From: Neotamlana sedimentorum
GTDB taxonomy: Bacteria; Bacteroidota; Bacteroidia; Flavobacteriales; Flavobacteriaceae
DNA length: 64,000 bases
NCBI RefSeq assembly: GCF_000943565.1
Contig: NZ_JTDW01000002.1
Coordinates: 1 to 64,000 of the forward strand
Reading direction: 5' to 3'
Position 1 is the stretch's first letter. The number at the start of each line of letters is the position of its first letter. Below are positions 16,361 to 25,144 of the stretch, one piece after another. The notes below the pieces were generated by a model, which saw only the letters and a list, made by a program, of their open reading frames with translations, was not told the origin of the DNA and searched no databases. The position numbers were made by a program, and so were the translations under genes.

Positions 16361-16392
16361 AAAAAAGCTCTATTTTAAAATAGAGCTTTTTT
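16361..16392. terminator. Bidirectional terminator
   Basis: AAAAAAGCTCTATTTT (16361-16376) is followed immediately by its reverse complement AAAATAGAGCTTTTTT (16377-16392). It lies between convergent genes and can work on both strands. Confidence 0.9.
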
Positions 16393-16410
16393 TATTTTAT
16401 ATTTTTAAAA

Positions 16411-16938
16411 TTACGGTCGTTCAATTTCGCGAACATCGAATTCAATCTTTTTATTCATTTGAAAATTAACATTACTAAAGGCCGTTAAATATTCTTTTAT
16501 GGCTAATAAAAGTTCGTCTCTATTTGTATTATCAAGATTAGCTAAACTTTTAAGTTTTAGCATCGTTGTTTTTAATACTAAAATTCGAGCCGTTATTGAT
16601 GGGCTATTTACAGCATCGGGAATGCTTTTATCTAAATTTTTCAACAATAAGTCAACTTCATTTTCTTCAGCAATAAAAAAACCTAAATCTCCAAGTTTTA
16701 CTTCACTAATAACATTAAGTAACTCAAAATAAGGCTTCCAATCTTTTATCGCATTTTCGGTTTTGGAATCTAATACAAAATCTACATACTTTAACTTCGC
16801 AACTTCTTGCTCGGTTACTAAATGCACGTGTTTTTCTTTTTCTTCCTGTGTAACTTCCGTTGTTTCTGACTCCTTTTTGCAGGACAGAAAAACAAGTAGC
16901 ACAGTTAAAATTATGAAACCTTTAAAATTTATTTTCAT
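16411..16938 (-). CDS. Hypothetical lipoprotein
   Basis: 175 residues. The signal sequence ends VFLSCKKES, a lipobox with Cys at 20, followed by a charged linker. The mature part is mostly helical with a central hydrophobic heptad (VLKTTMLKLKSLANL). No domain is recognised. It is convergent with the TPR gene and its start is 152 bp from the divergent threonine dehydrogenase gene. Confidence 0.75.
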   Translation of the reverse strand: MKINFKGFIILTVLLVFLSCKKESETTEVTQEEKEKHVHLVTEQEVAKLKYVDFVLDSKTENAIKDWKPYFELLNVISEVKLGDLGFFIAEENEVDLLLKNLDKSIPDAVNSPSITARILVLKTTMLKLKSLANLDNTNRDELLLAIKEYLTAFSNVNFQMNKKIEFDVREIERP

Positions 16939-17090
16939 TTAATATTATTTACAATGCAAATATAACGCAATAGCCGTTTTTATCGTATTATTTTATGGCC
17001 TTATGATAAATAAAAAATAATGAAATTAAAATATAATATTTTCAATAAAATCTTATTATTTTTGAAAAGTTTTCATAAATCACATTTAAA

Positions 17091-18044
17091 ATGAGCTCTA
17101 AAATATTAATTATTGGTGCTGGTGGACAAATAGGTTCAGAATTAACATTTAAACTTCGAACTATTTATGGTGAAGAAAATGTAATTGCCAGCGACATAAG
17201 TTACAATAACGAATCCATTGTCAATTCCGGCCTTTTTGAAATTGTTGACGCTCAAGATTATGCCAGTATTAAAATTTGTGTTGAAAAATATAACATTGAT
17301 ACTATTTATTTAATGGCTGCTATGTTAAGTGCCACTGGCGAAAAATATCCTATGAAAGCTTGGGATTTAAATATGAGCTCCCTATTTAATGTGTTAAACT
17401 TAGCACGGGCAAAATTTATAAAAAAAGTATTTTGGCCATCAAGCATTGCTGTTTTTGGACCTACAACGCCTGTTAATTATACACCGCAATATACGGTTAT
17501 GGAACCATCGACTGTTTATGGCATTACCAAACAAGTTGGCGAGCGTTGGTGCGAATATTACTTTAATAAATATAATGTCGATGTAAGAAGCCTTCGTTAT
17601 CCAGGTATAATTAGTTGGAAAACCTTACCAGGTGGCGGCACTACAGACTATGCTGTTGAAATTTACCATGAAGCTATTAAAAACAATCAATACGAATGCT
17701 TTTTAAAAGCCGATACCGAGTTGCCAATGATGTTTATGGATGATGCTATTAAAGCCACCATAAATATTATGCAAGCTCCAGACGATACTATTAAAATTAG
17801 GTCCTCTTACAATTTGGCAGCTATAAGTTTTACTCCCGAATCTATTGCTAATAGTATAAAACAACGTTTACCAGACTTTAAAATAACGTATAATCCCGAT
17901 TACCGACAAGAAATTGCGAACAGCTGGCCAAAAAACATTAACGACTCGTATGCAAGACAAGACTGGAAATGGAAACATGATTTTAATTTAGATGAAATTA
18001 CCGAAGAAATGCTAACACAGTTAAGTAAAAATTATAACCAATAA
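17091..18044 (+). CDS. L-threonine 3-dehydrogenase, SDR type
   Basis: 317 residues. This NAD-dependent epimerase-like enzyme oxidises L-threonine to 2-amino-3-ketobutyrate, first step of threonine catabolism. Rossmann motif GAGGQIGSEL near 8-17. Family-specific stretches are AAMLSATGEKYPMKAWDLN, FWPSSIAVFGP, and the catalytic Tyr/Lys in STVYGITKQVGERW. The substrate-side segment PGGGTTDYAVEI is also typical of the SDR-type enzyme rather than the zinc-dependent one. Full length, and no partner ligase gene (kbl) is adjacent. Confidence 0.88.
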   Translation: MSSKILIIGAGGQIGSELTFKLRTIYGEENVIASDISYNNESIVNSGLFEIVDAQDYASIKICVEKYNIDTIYLMAAMLSATGEKYPMKAWDLNMSSLFNVLNLARAKFIKKVFWPSSIAVFGPTTPVNYTPQYTVMEPSTVYGITKQVGERWCEYYFNKYNVDVRSLRYPGIISWKTLPGGGTTDYAVEIYHEAIKNNQYECFLKADTELPMMFMDDAIKATINIMQAPDDTIKIRSSYNLAAISFTPESIANSIKQRLPDFKITYNPDYRQEIANSWPKNINDSYARQDWKWKHDFNLDEITEEMLTQLSKNYNQ

Positions 18045-18075
18045 ATTTTTAACAATAAAGAGATACTTTAAATTG

Positions 18076-18083
18076 TATATTTG
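18076..18083 (+). promoter_or_regulatory. Bacteroidota -7 element TATATTTG
   Basis: TATATTTG lies 22 bp upstream of the HupE/UreJ-like gene start. Confidence 0.55.
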
Positions 18084-18105
18084 AGCAACCTAAAGAAAAA
18101 ATAAT

Positions 18106-18696
18106 ATGCTTCAAGATTTTTGGTTTAATGTGGAGTATGGTGTTAACCATGTGCTCGATATAAATGCTTACGACCATGTATTATTTCTTATTGCTTTAAC
18201 AGTACCATACCTTTTTAAAGACTGGAAACGTGTTTTACTTTTAGTCTCTATGTTTACTCTTGGTCATACCTTATCCCTAGTTTTAGCTGCTTACAATATA
18301 GTAAGTGTAAATGCAACCATAGTTGAGTTTTTAATTCCCGTTTCTATTTTTATAGTAGCACTTTACAACGTTTTTACTGCTGGAAAAGGAGCTCAAAAAG
18401 AAAAAGTTGGTGTATTATTTTTATCGACTTTATTTTTTGGTTTAATTCATGGGTTAGGATTTGCCCGAGAGTTTAAAATGTTTCTAGGCAAATCAGATAA
18501 CAAACTTATTTTACTTCTAGAGTTTGCATTGGGTATAGAACTTGCTCAAATTATTATTGTTTTTATTGTACTGTTCTTAGGATATTTAGTACAAACATTA
18601 TTTCGGTTTTCTAAACGCGATTGGGTTATGGTTTTATCGGCCATTGTAATTGGCTTGGTAATACCAATGATATTAAACAGCGATTATTTAGCTTAA
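18106..18696 (+). CDS. HupE/UreJ family membrane protein
   Basis: 196 residues with six to seven membrane helices. The N-terminal EYGVNHVLDINAYDHVLFLI and the HTLSLVLA and LIHGLGFARE motifs, rich in histidine, are typical of the HupE/UreJ_2 family. Some HupE and UreJ proteins transport nickel, and others have unknown roles. There are no urease or hydrogenase genes nearby, so the substrate is uncertain. It is likely transcribed alone from the -7 element just upstream. Confidence 0.82.
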   Translation: MLQDFWFNVEYGVNHVLDINAYDHVLFLIALTVPYLFKDWKRVLLLVSMFTLGHTLSLVLAAYNIVSVNATIVEFLIPVSIFIVALYNVFTAGKGAQKEKVGVLFLSTLFFGLIHGLGFAREFKMFLGKSDNKLILLLEFALGIELAQIIIVFIVLFLGYLVQTLFRFSKRDWVMVLSAIVIGLVIPMILNSDYLA

Positions 18697-18768
18697 TCGT
18701 TATAAAAAGTTTAACTAACTTACGTTGCTTTTAAAATACTTACAACGTATATTCGTTATAGTGTTTTT

Positions 18769-18884
18769 GCGTTAAGGATTGCAGCGGCATCCTTTTTATG
18801 CTAAACTTATGCTTAATTGTAAGTTTAAAACTTTATTGCATAAAAAGATATAGCGAAAAGCCTGACCCCTTGCGGGTAACGCCC
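18769..18884 (+). ncRNA. Structured RNA element, copy A
   Basis: The 116-bp element is bracketed by GCGTT (18769-18773) pairing with AACGC (18878-18882). Conserved blocks shared with the copy at 44413-44528 are GGATTG...CGGCATCC with T-tract, AAAAAGATATAGC and GCC.GACC...GGG. A variable middle hairpin pairs AAACTTA with TAAGTTT. The distal end is about 15 nt before the dCMP deaminase start. I recall similar elements as abundant in Flavobacteriia, possibly the Flavo-1 RNA family; this is unverified. Whether it is a 5'-leader or an independent transcript cannot be told. Confidence 0.65.
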
Positions 18885-18897
18885 AAATTGAATTTTA

Positions 18898-19329
18898 ATG
18901 CCAAAAAACAAACAACTTAAATACGATAAAGCCTACTTAAGAATTGCCAAAGAATGGGGTAAATTGTCATATTGTAAACGCAAACAAGTTGGTGCTATTA
19001 TTGTTAAAGACAGAATGATAATTTCTGATGGCTATAACGGCACGCCAACGGGTTTCGAGAATTTTTGTGAAGACGACGAAGGTTACACCAAATGGTATGT
19101 TTTACACGCCGAGGCCAATGCCATATTAAAAGTGGCGGCATCTACGCAATCGGCCAAAGGTGCTACGCTTTACATTACGCTTTCGCCTTGTAAGGAATGT
19201 AGTAAATTAATTCACCAAGCAGGTATTATAAAAGTAGTTTATCATAAGGCTTATAAAGACGATTCAGGCTTAAAATTTTTAGAGCGTGCTGGTGTTATAA
19301 TAGAACAAATTGAAGATATAATAGTTTAA
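18898..19329 (+). CDS. dCMP deaminase family protein
   Basis: 143 residues of the cytidine/deoxycytidylate deaminase superfamily, converting dCMP to dUMP for thymidylate synthesis. Zinc ligands and catalytic Glu are in LHAEANAI and in SPCKECSKLI, and GAIIVKDRMIISDGYNGTP forms the substrate loop. The length fits. The last base of its TAA is the first base of the next gene's ATG overlap, so it is coupled to the S41 protease gene. The structured RNA element lies immediately upstream. Confidence 0.92.
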   Translation: MPKNKQLKYDKAYLRIAKEWGKLSYCKRKQVGAIIVKDRMIISDGYNGTPTGFENFCEDDEGYTKWYVLHAEANAILKVAASTQSAKGATLYITLSPCKECSKLIHQAGIIKVVYHKAYKDDSGLKFLERAGVIIEQIEDIIV

Positions 19330-20924
19330 TGAGTTACCAAAAAAAATACTTACCCTTAATTTTAGGCGCTGCAATTGCCGCCGGTATTTTTATTGGTGGA
19401 AAACTAAATTTCACAGATTCTCCCGATAGATTATTTACCAAAAACAGCAAAAAGGATAAACTAAACCGGCTTATTGATTATATTGAATACGATTATGTTG
19501 ATGACATTAATACCGATAGTATTGTTGATGTTACAGTTAATGGCATATTAAACAATCTGGATCCGCACTCGGTTTACATCCCAAAAGAAGATATGGAACG
19601 CGTTGCCGAAGAAATGAAAGGTGATTTTGTTGGTATTGGTATTAGTTTTTATACTTACCGTGATACTATTGCCGTAATTCGTGCATTGGAAAATGGCCCA
19701 AGCGCCAAAGCAGGAATAAAAGGTGGTGACCGTATTATTATGGCCAATGGAGACACCTTAATTGGCGATAAACTTAAAGATGTTGAAATTGTAAAAAAAC
19801 TTAAGGGCGAAAAAAACTCTAAAGTTAATTTAAAGGTTTATCGTCGTGGTGAACCAGAACTTCTAGATTTTACTGTTAAGCGAAGTACCATACCAATTAC
19901 TAGTGTTGATGCCGCTTACATGCTTACCGATGATTTAGGTTACATAAAAATAAACAGATTTGCCGAATCAACATATAAAGAATTTAAAGCAGGCTTGAAA
20001 AAACTTGAAGCTTTAGGAGCGACACAAATCGCTTTAGATTTGCGCGATAACCCAGGTGGATTTTTAGGAATAGCCGAACAAATTGTAGATGAGTTTTTAG
20101 AAGATGATAAACTTATTTTGTTCACTAAAAACAAACGCGGTGATATTGAAAAAAGCTTTGCAACCGATAAAGGTGATTTTGAAGATGGTAAGGTTTATGT
20201 ATTAATCGATGAAAATAGTGCTTCCGCAAGTGAAATTGTTGCGGGTGCATTACAAGATAACGATAAAGGCACCATTGTTGGTCGACGATCTTATGGTAAA
20301 GGATTAGTACAACGCGAAATGGATTTAGGTGATGGCAGCGCAGTAAGACTAACCGTATCAAGATATTACACACCTACAGGTCGCTCTATCCAGCGTCCCT
20401 ACGATCATGGAAACAAAGATTATTACGATGAATACTTAGATCGCTTAAATAGCGGTGAATTATTAGATTCTGATAAAATTCACGTAGATGACTCATTAAA
20501 ATTTGTAACACCTGGTGGTAAAGTGGTTTATGGCGGTGGCGGCATAATACCCGATGTTTTTGTTCCGCTTGATACGAGCATGCAAAATGAAACATTGTCT
20601 TTTTTAAAGCGTCGTGGTTTTTTTGGCAATTTTGTTTTTGAGGAATTAGAACTAGATCGTCATGCATTTGATAATATGTCGAGAGAAGATTTTATAAAAA
20701 ACTATCAAGTAAACGACGATTTGGTTTTTGCTTTTCAAGATTATTTAAATCTACGAGCCCAAGCCCAAATTACTTTTGTTGCCTATCACGACGAAGTAAA
20801 ACAATACATAAAGGCTACCTTTGCCGACCAACTTTTTGGTAGTGGTGCTTTTAATGAAGTTTATAACCAAAATGATATTATGATAGACGAGGTTATAAAA
20901 ATGAGTAAAGAAGAAACTAACTAA
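19329..20924 (+). CDS. C-terminal processing peptidase (S41 family)
   Basis: 531 residues. A signal anchor near the N terminus is followed by a linker, a PDZ domain (about 85-170, GIGISFYTYRDT, AGIKGGDRI) and the S41 catalytic core. The serine lies in ENSASASEIVAGALQD and the lysine 25 residues on in YGKGLVQ. Family members trim C termini of periplasmic or outer-membrane proteins. The length agrees with bacteroidete CTPs. It is coupled to dCMP deaminase but with no evident functional tie. A strong terminator follows at 20928. Confidence 0.93.
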   Translation: MSYQKKYLPLILGAAIAAGIFIGGKLNFTDSPDRLFTKNSKKDKLNRLIDYIEYDYVDDINTDSIVDVTVNGILNNLDPHSVYIPKEDMERVAEEMKGDFVGIGISFYTYRDTIAVIRALENGPSAKAGIKGGDRIIMANGDTLIGDKLKDVEIVKKLKGEKNSKVNLKVYRRGEPELLDFTVKRSTIPITSVDAAYMLTDDLGYIKINRFAESTYKEFKAGLKKLEALGATQIALDLRDNPGGFLGIAEQIVDEFLEDDKLILFTKNKRGDIEKSFATDKGDFEDGKVYVLIDENSASASEIVAGALQDNDKGTIVGRRSYGKGLVQREMDLGDGSAVRLTVSRYYTPTGRSIQRPYDHGNKDYYDEYLDRLNSGELLDSDKIHVDDSLKFVTPGGKVVYGGGGIIPDVFVPLDTSMQNETLSFLKRRGFFGNFVFEELELDRHAFDNMSREDFIKNYQVNDDLVFAFQDYLNLRAQAQITFVAYHDEVKQYIKATFADQLFGSGAFNEVYNQNDIMIDEVIKMSKEETN

Positions 20925-20927
20925 TAT

Positions 20928-20958
20928 AAAGAAGCTCGATAAAAAATCGAGCTTCTTT
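20928..20958. terminator. Bidirectional terminator
   Basis: AAAGAAGCTCGAT (20928-20940) and ATCGAGCTTCTTT (20946-20958) form a perfect 13-bp stem with a 5-nt loop, between the convergent S41 protease gene and hemD. Confidence 0.9.
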
Positions 20959-20981
20959 GCATATATTTTATTAAATACTAT

Positions 20982-21731
20982 TTACTTCGCCTTATTAGCT
21001 TGTTCAATATACTTTTCTAAAGCCATAGTCATTGACGGTGTTTCAGGTGTTGGTGCAGCAATATCTACACGTAAACCTTTTTCCTCAACAGCTTTAATAG
21101 TTGTATTTCCAAAAACAGCAATTCTGGTTTCGTTTTGCTTAAAATCTGGAAAGTTTTTAAACAACGACTCAATTCCAGATGGACTAAAAAACACCAAAAC
21201 ATCATAAGTAACATTTTCTAAATCAGATAAATCACTTACAACTGTTTTATAAAAAGTAGCTTGTTTCCAATCTACTCCTAAAGCATCTAACGTTTGTGGC
21301 ACTTCTGGTTTTACCTTATCGGTGTTTGGTAATAAGAATTTTTCATCCTTATATTTTTTTATAAGCGGTGTAAGCTCAGCGAATGTACGTTTACCAACAT
21401 AAATTTTACGCTTTCTATAAACCACATATTTTTGAAGATAATACGCCACAGCTTCACTTTGGCAAAAATATTTTAAAGTATCGGGAACTTTAAAACGCAT
21501 TTCTTCAGCAACCCTAAAAAAGTGATCTACGGCATTTCTACTTGTTAAAATAATAGCCGTATAATTACTTAAATCGATTTTTTGATGTCTAATTTCTTTA
21601 GCAGAAACACCTTCTACATGTATAAAAGGTCTAAAATCAATTTTTACACGCTGTTTTTCCTGTAAATCAAAGTAAGGCGAGTTCTCTATTTTAGGTTCTG
21701 GTTGAGATACTAAAATGGTTTTTACTTTCAT
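20982..21731 (-). CDS. hemD: Uroporphyrinogen-III synthase
   Basis: 249 residues. It closes hydroxymethylbilane to uroporphyrinogen III in tetrapyrrole synthesis. The sequence is as divergent as usual for HemD, but the pattern TAIILTSRNAVDHFF, the second-domain YDVLVFFSPSGIESLF and the ending IAVFGNTTIKAVEEKGL...AAPTPETPSM are characteristic. The adjacent DUF4271 gene lies 21 bp upstream in the same direction, a pairing common in Flavobacteriia. Heme is needed by the cytochromes and globin coded further along. Confidence 0.9.
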   Translation of the reverse strand: MKVKTILVSQPEPKIENSPYFDLQEKQRVKIDFRPFIHVEGVSAKEIRHQKIDLSNYTAIILTSRNAVDHFFRVAEEMRFKVPDTLKYFCQSEAVAYYLQKYVVYRKRKIYVGKRTFAELTPLIKKYKDEKFLLPNTDKVKPEVPQTLDALGVDWKQATFYKTVVSDLSDLENVTYDVLVFFSPSGIESLFKNFPDFKQNETRIAVFGNTTIKAVEEKGLRVDIAAPTPETPSMTMALEKYIEQANKAK

Positions 21732-21752
21732 ATTAAGCGCAATTAAATTGTG

Positions 21753-22400
21753 TTATTTACTAATAAACACCTTATATAAAATTACATAGGGTGCAATTTC
21801 AAGAGCGCAAAGATACAAAATAAAATAGAATATATTATCTTTTATTACACTTTGATACGTTTTAAATGAAGCAATTAGCCCAATAAAATTTACAGTTAAT
21901 AACAATATAATAACAACATAAAAATGCATCAATGTTGGTTTTAAACTATAAAGTAACAAAGCGTTAACCGGTAATAAAATTAAACCGAAAAAATTTTTAA
22001 TAGTTATTTTTTGAAAAAGATAGTAATCTATTAATTTATCAATTTGAAAAACACTAGCAATTAATCGTTCTAATAGTACTTTTATTAATATAAAAGCCGT
22101 AACACCTACTGCTAGTTTAAATATTTCGTTAAAAGAAACCTCGTTACTTTCTATTGTTAATTGATAAAATAAATAAAAAAATACCGACAACGATAATATT
22201 AGGTTTCCAAAAAGGAGTCCATCAAACTTATCTAAAAACTTCTGATCGCGTGAATATATTTTTAAATATTTATTATTAATTAAAACAATAACAAAATCTT
22301 CAAATCGTTTTGGCGATACCATTCTAGCTACAGCAATTACCATTAAACCTAAGGTTAATAGTATGGTAAATAATTCGTTTGAAACAATGGTTCTAATCAT
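21753..22400 (-). CDS. DUF4271 integral membrane protein
   Basis: 215 residues with about six membrane helices, starting MIRTIVSNELFTILLTLGL. The pattern SRDQKFLDKFDGLLFGNLIL and final FYFILYLCALEIAPYVILYK match DUF4271. The function is unknown. It is always close to hemD in this group of bacteria as I recall, which suggests a link to heme or envelope metabolism. Transcription diverges from the glycosyltransferase gene. Confidence 0.85.
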   Translation of the reverse strand: MIRTIVSNELFTILLTLGLMVIAVARMVSPKRFEDFVIVLINNKYLKIYSRDQKFLDKFDGLLFGNLILSLSVFFYLFYQLTIESNEVSFNEIFKLAVGVTAFILIKVLLERLIASVFQIDKLIDYYLFQKITIKNFFGLILLPVNALLLYSLKPTLMHFYVVIILLLTVNFIGLIASFKTYQSVIKDNIFYFILYLCALEIAPYVILYKVFISK

Positions 22401-22517
22401 GCTATAAAATTATCACATTTTTTTTTAGATTGATTTTTATTAAGGAATATTTAAAAAAAATAAAATTTGAATAGCTTACATTTGCTAAAATTTGTTTGAA
22501 AAGTTAAGTATGATAAT

Positions 22518-23240
22518 ATGATTGGGGCTGTAGTAATTATTCCTACATATAATGAAATTGAAAATATTGAAGCTGTTATAAGAGCCGTTTTTAGTCAATC
22601 GAACTATATTCATGTGCTTGTGGTCGACGATAATTCTCCCGATTTAACTGGGAAAAAGGTTAAAGCTTTACAACGCGACTACACGAATAGGCTTTTTTTA
22701 GAAACAAGAACAAAAAAATCGGGATTAGGCACCGCGTATATTCACGGATTTAGATGGTGTATCGAGAAAAAATACGACTATATTTTTGAAATGGATGCCG
22801 ATTTTTCGCATAACCCTAACGATTTACCAAAACTTTATCAAGCCTGCCATAACGATGGTGCAGACATGTCTATTGGGTCGCGTTATGTAACAGGGGTAAA
22901 TGTAGTGAATTGGCCTATGGGTCGTGTTTTACTATCGTATGTCGCATCAAAATACGTTCGTTTAATTACCGGGATGAAAATTCATGATACAACAGCTGGC
23001 TTTGTATGTTATAAACGCATTGTACTGGAAACAATAAATCTAGATAAAATTAAGTTTATTGGCTACGCTTTTCAAATAGAAATGAAATTTAAAACCTACT
23101 TAAAAAAGTTTAAAATTAAGGAAGTTCCAGTTATATTTACTGACAGAACTAAAGGCGAAAGCAAATTAAGCGGAGGTATTATTTCCGAAGCCATTTTTGG
23201 AGTTATTTCCATGAAAGTAAAAAGCCTGTTCACAAAATAA
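22518..23240 (+). CDS. Polyprenol monophosphomannose synthase (GT2)
   Basis: 240 residues. A family 2 glycosyltransferase that moves mannose from GDP-mannose to a polyprenyl phosphate at the inner membrane face. IPTYNEIENIEAVI, VVDDNSPD and MDADFSHNP (DxD-type metal site) are present, and QIEMKFK / EVPVIFTDRTKGESKL match the Dpm1 group. No C-terminal membrane segments, as in the bacterial single-domain form. The start is ATG 22518 rather than the nearby 22510. The gene is followed after six bases by pyrC. TACATTTG at 22477-22484 may be its -7 element. Confidence 0.88.
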   Translation: MIGAVVIIPTYNEIENIEAVIRAVFSQSNYIHVLVVDDNSPDLTGKKVKALQRDYTNRLFLETRTKKSGLGTAYIHGFRWCIEKKYDYIFEMDADFSHNPNDLPKLYQACHNDGADMSIGSRYVTGVNVVNWPMGRVLLSYVASKYVRLITGMKIHDTTAGFVCYKRIVLETINLDKIKFIGYAFQIEMKFKTYLKKFKIKEVPVIFTDRTKGESKLSGGIISEAIFGVISMKVKSLFTK

Positions 23241-23246
23241 AACAAC

Positions 23247-24596
23247 ATGACAACTGCACAAACCACTCTTATAAAAAATGCCAAAATAGTTAACGAAGGC
23301 ACTATTTTTAATGGCGATGTTTTAATTGAAGGAGCTATTATTACAAAAATAGATAGCTCGATAAGTGCAAAATCGGCCGATGTAAAAATTATCGATGCCG
23401 AAGGCAAATATTTACTTCCTGGAGCAATCGACGATCAGGTGCATTTTAGAGAGCCTGGTTTAACGCAAAAAGCAAATATAGAAACCGAAAGTAAAGCAGC
23501 TATTGCTGGTGGTATTACTTCTTTTATTGAAATGCCCAACACAAAGCCGCAAACTACTACCATTGAAAAGCTTGAAGAAAAGTTTGCTATAGCTGCAAAA
23601 TCATCGTACGCTAATTATTCATTTATGTTTGGTGGAACCAACGATAATTTAGATGAAATTTTAAAGTTAGATGAAAAAGCCGTTGCTGGTTTAAAGCTAT
23701 TTTTAGGTTCATCAACAGGAAATATGCTTGTTGACGACCCAGAGGTTTTAGAAAAAATATTTAAAAGCACCAATTTAGTAATTTCGGTACATTGCGAGGA
23801 CGAAGGCACTATAAAACGAAATCTTGAAGCTCACATCGAAAAATTTGGCGACGATATTCCTATTAAATATCATCCAATTATTCGTAGCGAAGAAGCATGC
23901 TACTTATCATCTTCAAAAGCAATTGAATTAGCTAAAAAAACGGGAGCACGTTTACATGTTTTTCATTTATCAACAGGAAAAGAAACCGAATTATTTTCGA
24001 ACAAAATTCCATTAAAAGATAAAAAAATTACAGCCGAAGTTTGTATTCATCACCTATGGTTTACAGATGAAGATTACGATAAAAAAGGCACTTTTATTAA
24101 ATGGAATCCAGCAGTAAAAACCGCCAAAGACCGCGATAAACTTTGGAAAGCGTTACTCGACGATCGTATAGATGTTATTGCAACCGACCATGCTCCACAT
24201 ACTTTAACCGAGAAACAAAACGTTTATACTAAAGCACCGTCGGGCGGCCCGTTAGTACAACACGCCTTACCTGCCCTTTTAGAAATGCACCATCGCGGTA
24301 AAATTTCTATCGAAAAAATTGTAGAAAAAATGTGTCATAACCCTGCTATTTTGTTTCAAGTTGAAAAACGTGGTTACATTAAAGAAGGCTTTTATGCCGA
24401 TTTAGTTTTGGTAGATTTAAACAACCCATGGACAGTAAATAAAAACAACGTATTATACAAATGTGGTTGGTCGCCTTTCGAGGGTTCAACCTTTAAATCT
24501 AGAATAACACATACCATTTTAAATGGTAACTTAGTTTATCACAACGCCAAGTTTAGCGAAACAAAACACGCCAAACGATTAACTTTTAACCGATGA
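23247..24596 (+). CDS. pyrC: Dihydroorotase
   Basis: 449 residues. An amidohydrolase that reversibly cyclises carbamoyl aspartate to dihydroorotate in pyrimidine synthesis. The metal-site segment reads IDDQVHFREPG, so the first His of the usual HxH is Gln64 with His66 kept. Other ligands are present in VHCEDEG, FHLSTGKE and TDHAPH. Length and fold fit dihydroorotases. The next gene starts inside its stop codon (overlap of four bases). Loss of the first metal ligand is common among related bacteria as I recall, but it makes activity worth confirming. Confidence 0.85.
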   Translation: MTTAQTTLIKNAKIVNEGTIFNGDVLIEGAIITKIDSSISAKSADVKIIDAEGKYLLPGAIDDQVHFREPGLTQKANIETESKAAIAGGITSFIEMPNTKPQTTTIEKLEEKFAIAAKSSYANYSFMFGGTNDNLDEILKLDEKAVAGLKLFLGSSTGNMLVDDPEVLEKIFKSTNLVISVHCEDEGTIKRNLEAHIEKFGDDIPIKYHPIIRSEEACYLSSSKAIELAKKTGARLHVFHLSTGKETELFSNKIPLKDKKITAEVCIHHLWFTDEDYDKKGTFIKWNPAVKTAKDRDKLWKALLDDRIDVIATDHAPHTLTEKQNVYTKAPSGGPLVQHALPALLEMHHRGKISIEKIVEKMCHNPAILFQVEKRGYIKEGFYADLVLVDLNNPWTVNKNNVLYKCGWSPFEGSTFKSRITHTILNGNLVYHNAKFSETKHAKRLTFNR

Positions 24597-25144
24597 AATT
24601 AAAAACTTTCATAGCACTTTTTAGTATTTTAGGTTTTATGGCTTGCTATAGTAAGCAGGAACCTAAAAAACCTGAGAACCTAATTTCTAAGGAAAAAATG
24701 GTCGATATTTTAATCGACTCTAAACTTATAGGAGCATCGAGTTCGGTTGAAAAAAGAATAATGAAAGAACATGGTATAGATATTACAACCTTTGTTTATA
24801 AAAAGCACAATATTGACAGCACACAATTTGCATTAAGCAATAATTATTACGCATTTCATGTAGAAGAATACAAGGCTATTTACGAAAAAGTAAAAGATAG
24901 TCTTGAAGCGTTAAAAGAAGCCTTTAAAAAACAAGAAGCTGCAGAATGGAAGAATGCCACTAAAAAAGAGGAAGATTCTATAATTGCTATTCAAGCAACT
25001 AAAGATTCTATTGCATTTTCAGAAAAAGTAGACAAATCGAAAACTACACTAAATAAAGATTCCATTTTAAGCGCTAAACTTAAGAAAGATTTAAGACCAA
25101 ATCCCGACAAGGTTAAATTAATTACGCCTGCTTCAAGTAAATAG
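24593..25144 (+). CDS. DUF4296 lipoprotein
   Basis: 183 residues. A lipobox (GFMACYSK, Cys at 18) is followed by the DUF4296 domain: KMVDILIDSKLIGASSSVEKR and QFALSNNYYAFHVEEYKAIYEKV. The C-terminal third is highly charged with a coiled-coil pattern. Function unknown. It overlaps dihydroorotase at the start, and its end overlaps by 23 bases the end of the convergent epimerase gene. Confidence 0.85.
   Translation: MKLKTFIALFSILGFMACYSKQEPKKPENLISKEKMVDILIDSKLIGASSSVEKRIMKEHGIDITTFVYKKHNIDSTQFALSNNYYAFHVEEYKAIYEKVKDSLEALKEAFKKQEAAEWKNATKKEEDSIIAIQATKDSIAFSEKVDKSKTTLNKDSILSAKLKKDLRPNPDKVKLITPASSK

Noticed and set aside
20125-20667. Two long - strand frames opposite the S41 protease gene
   Set aside because: They are rich in His, Leu and Tyr, have no homology signs and run fully antisense to a conserved catalytic domain.
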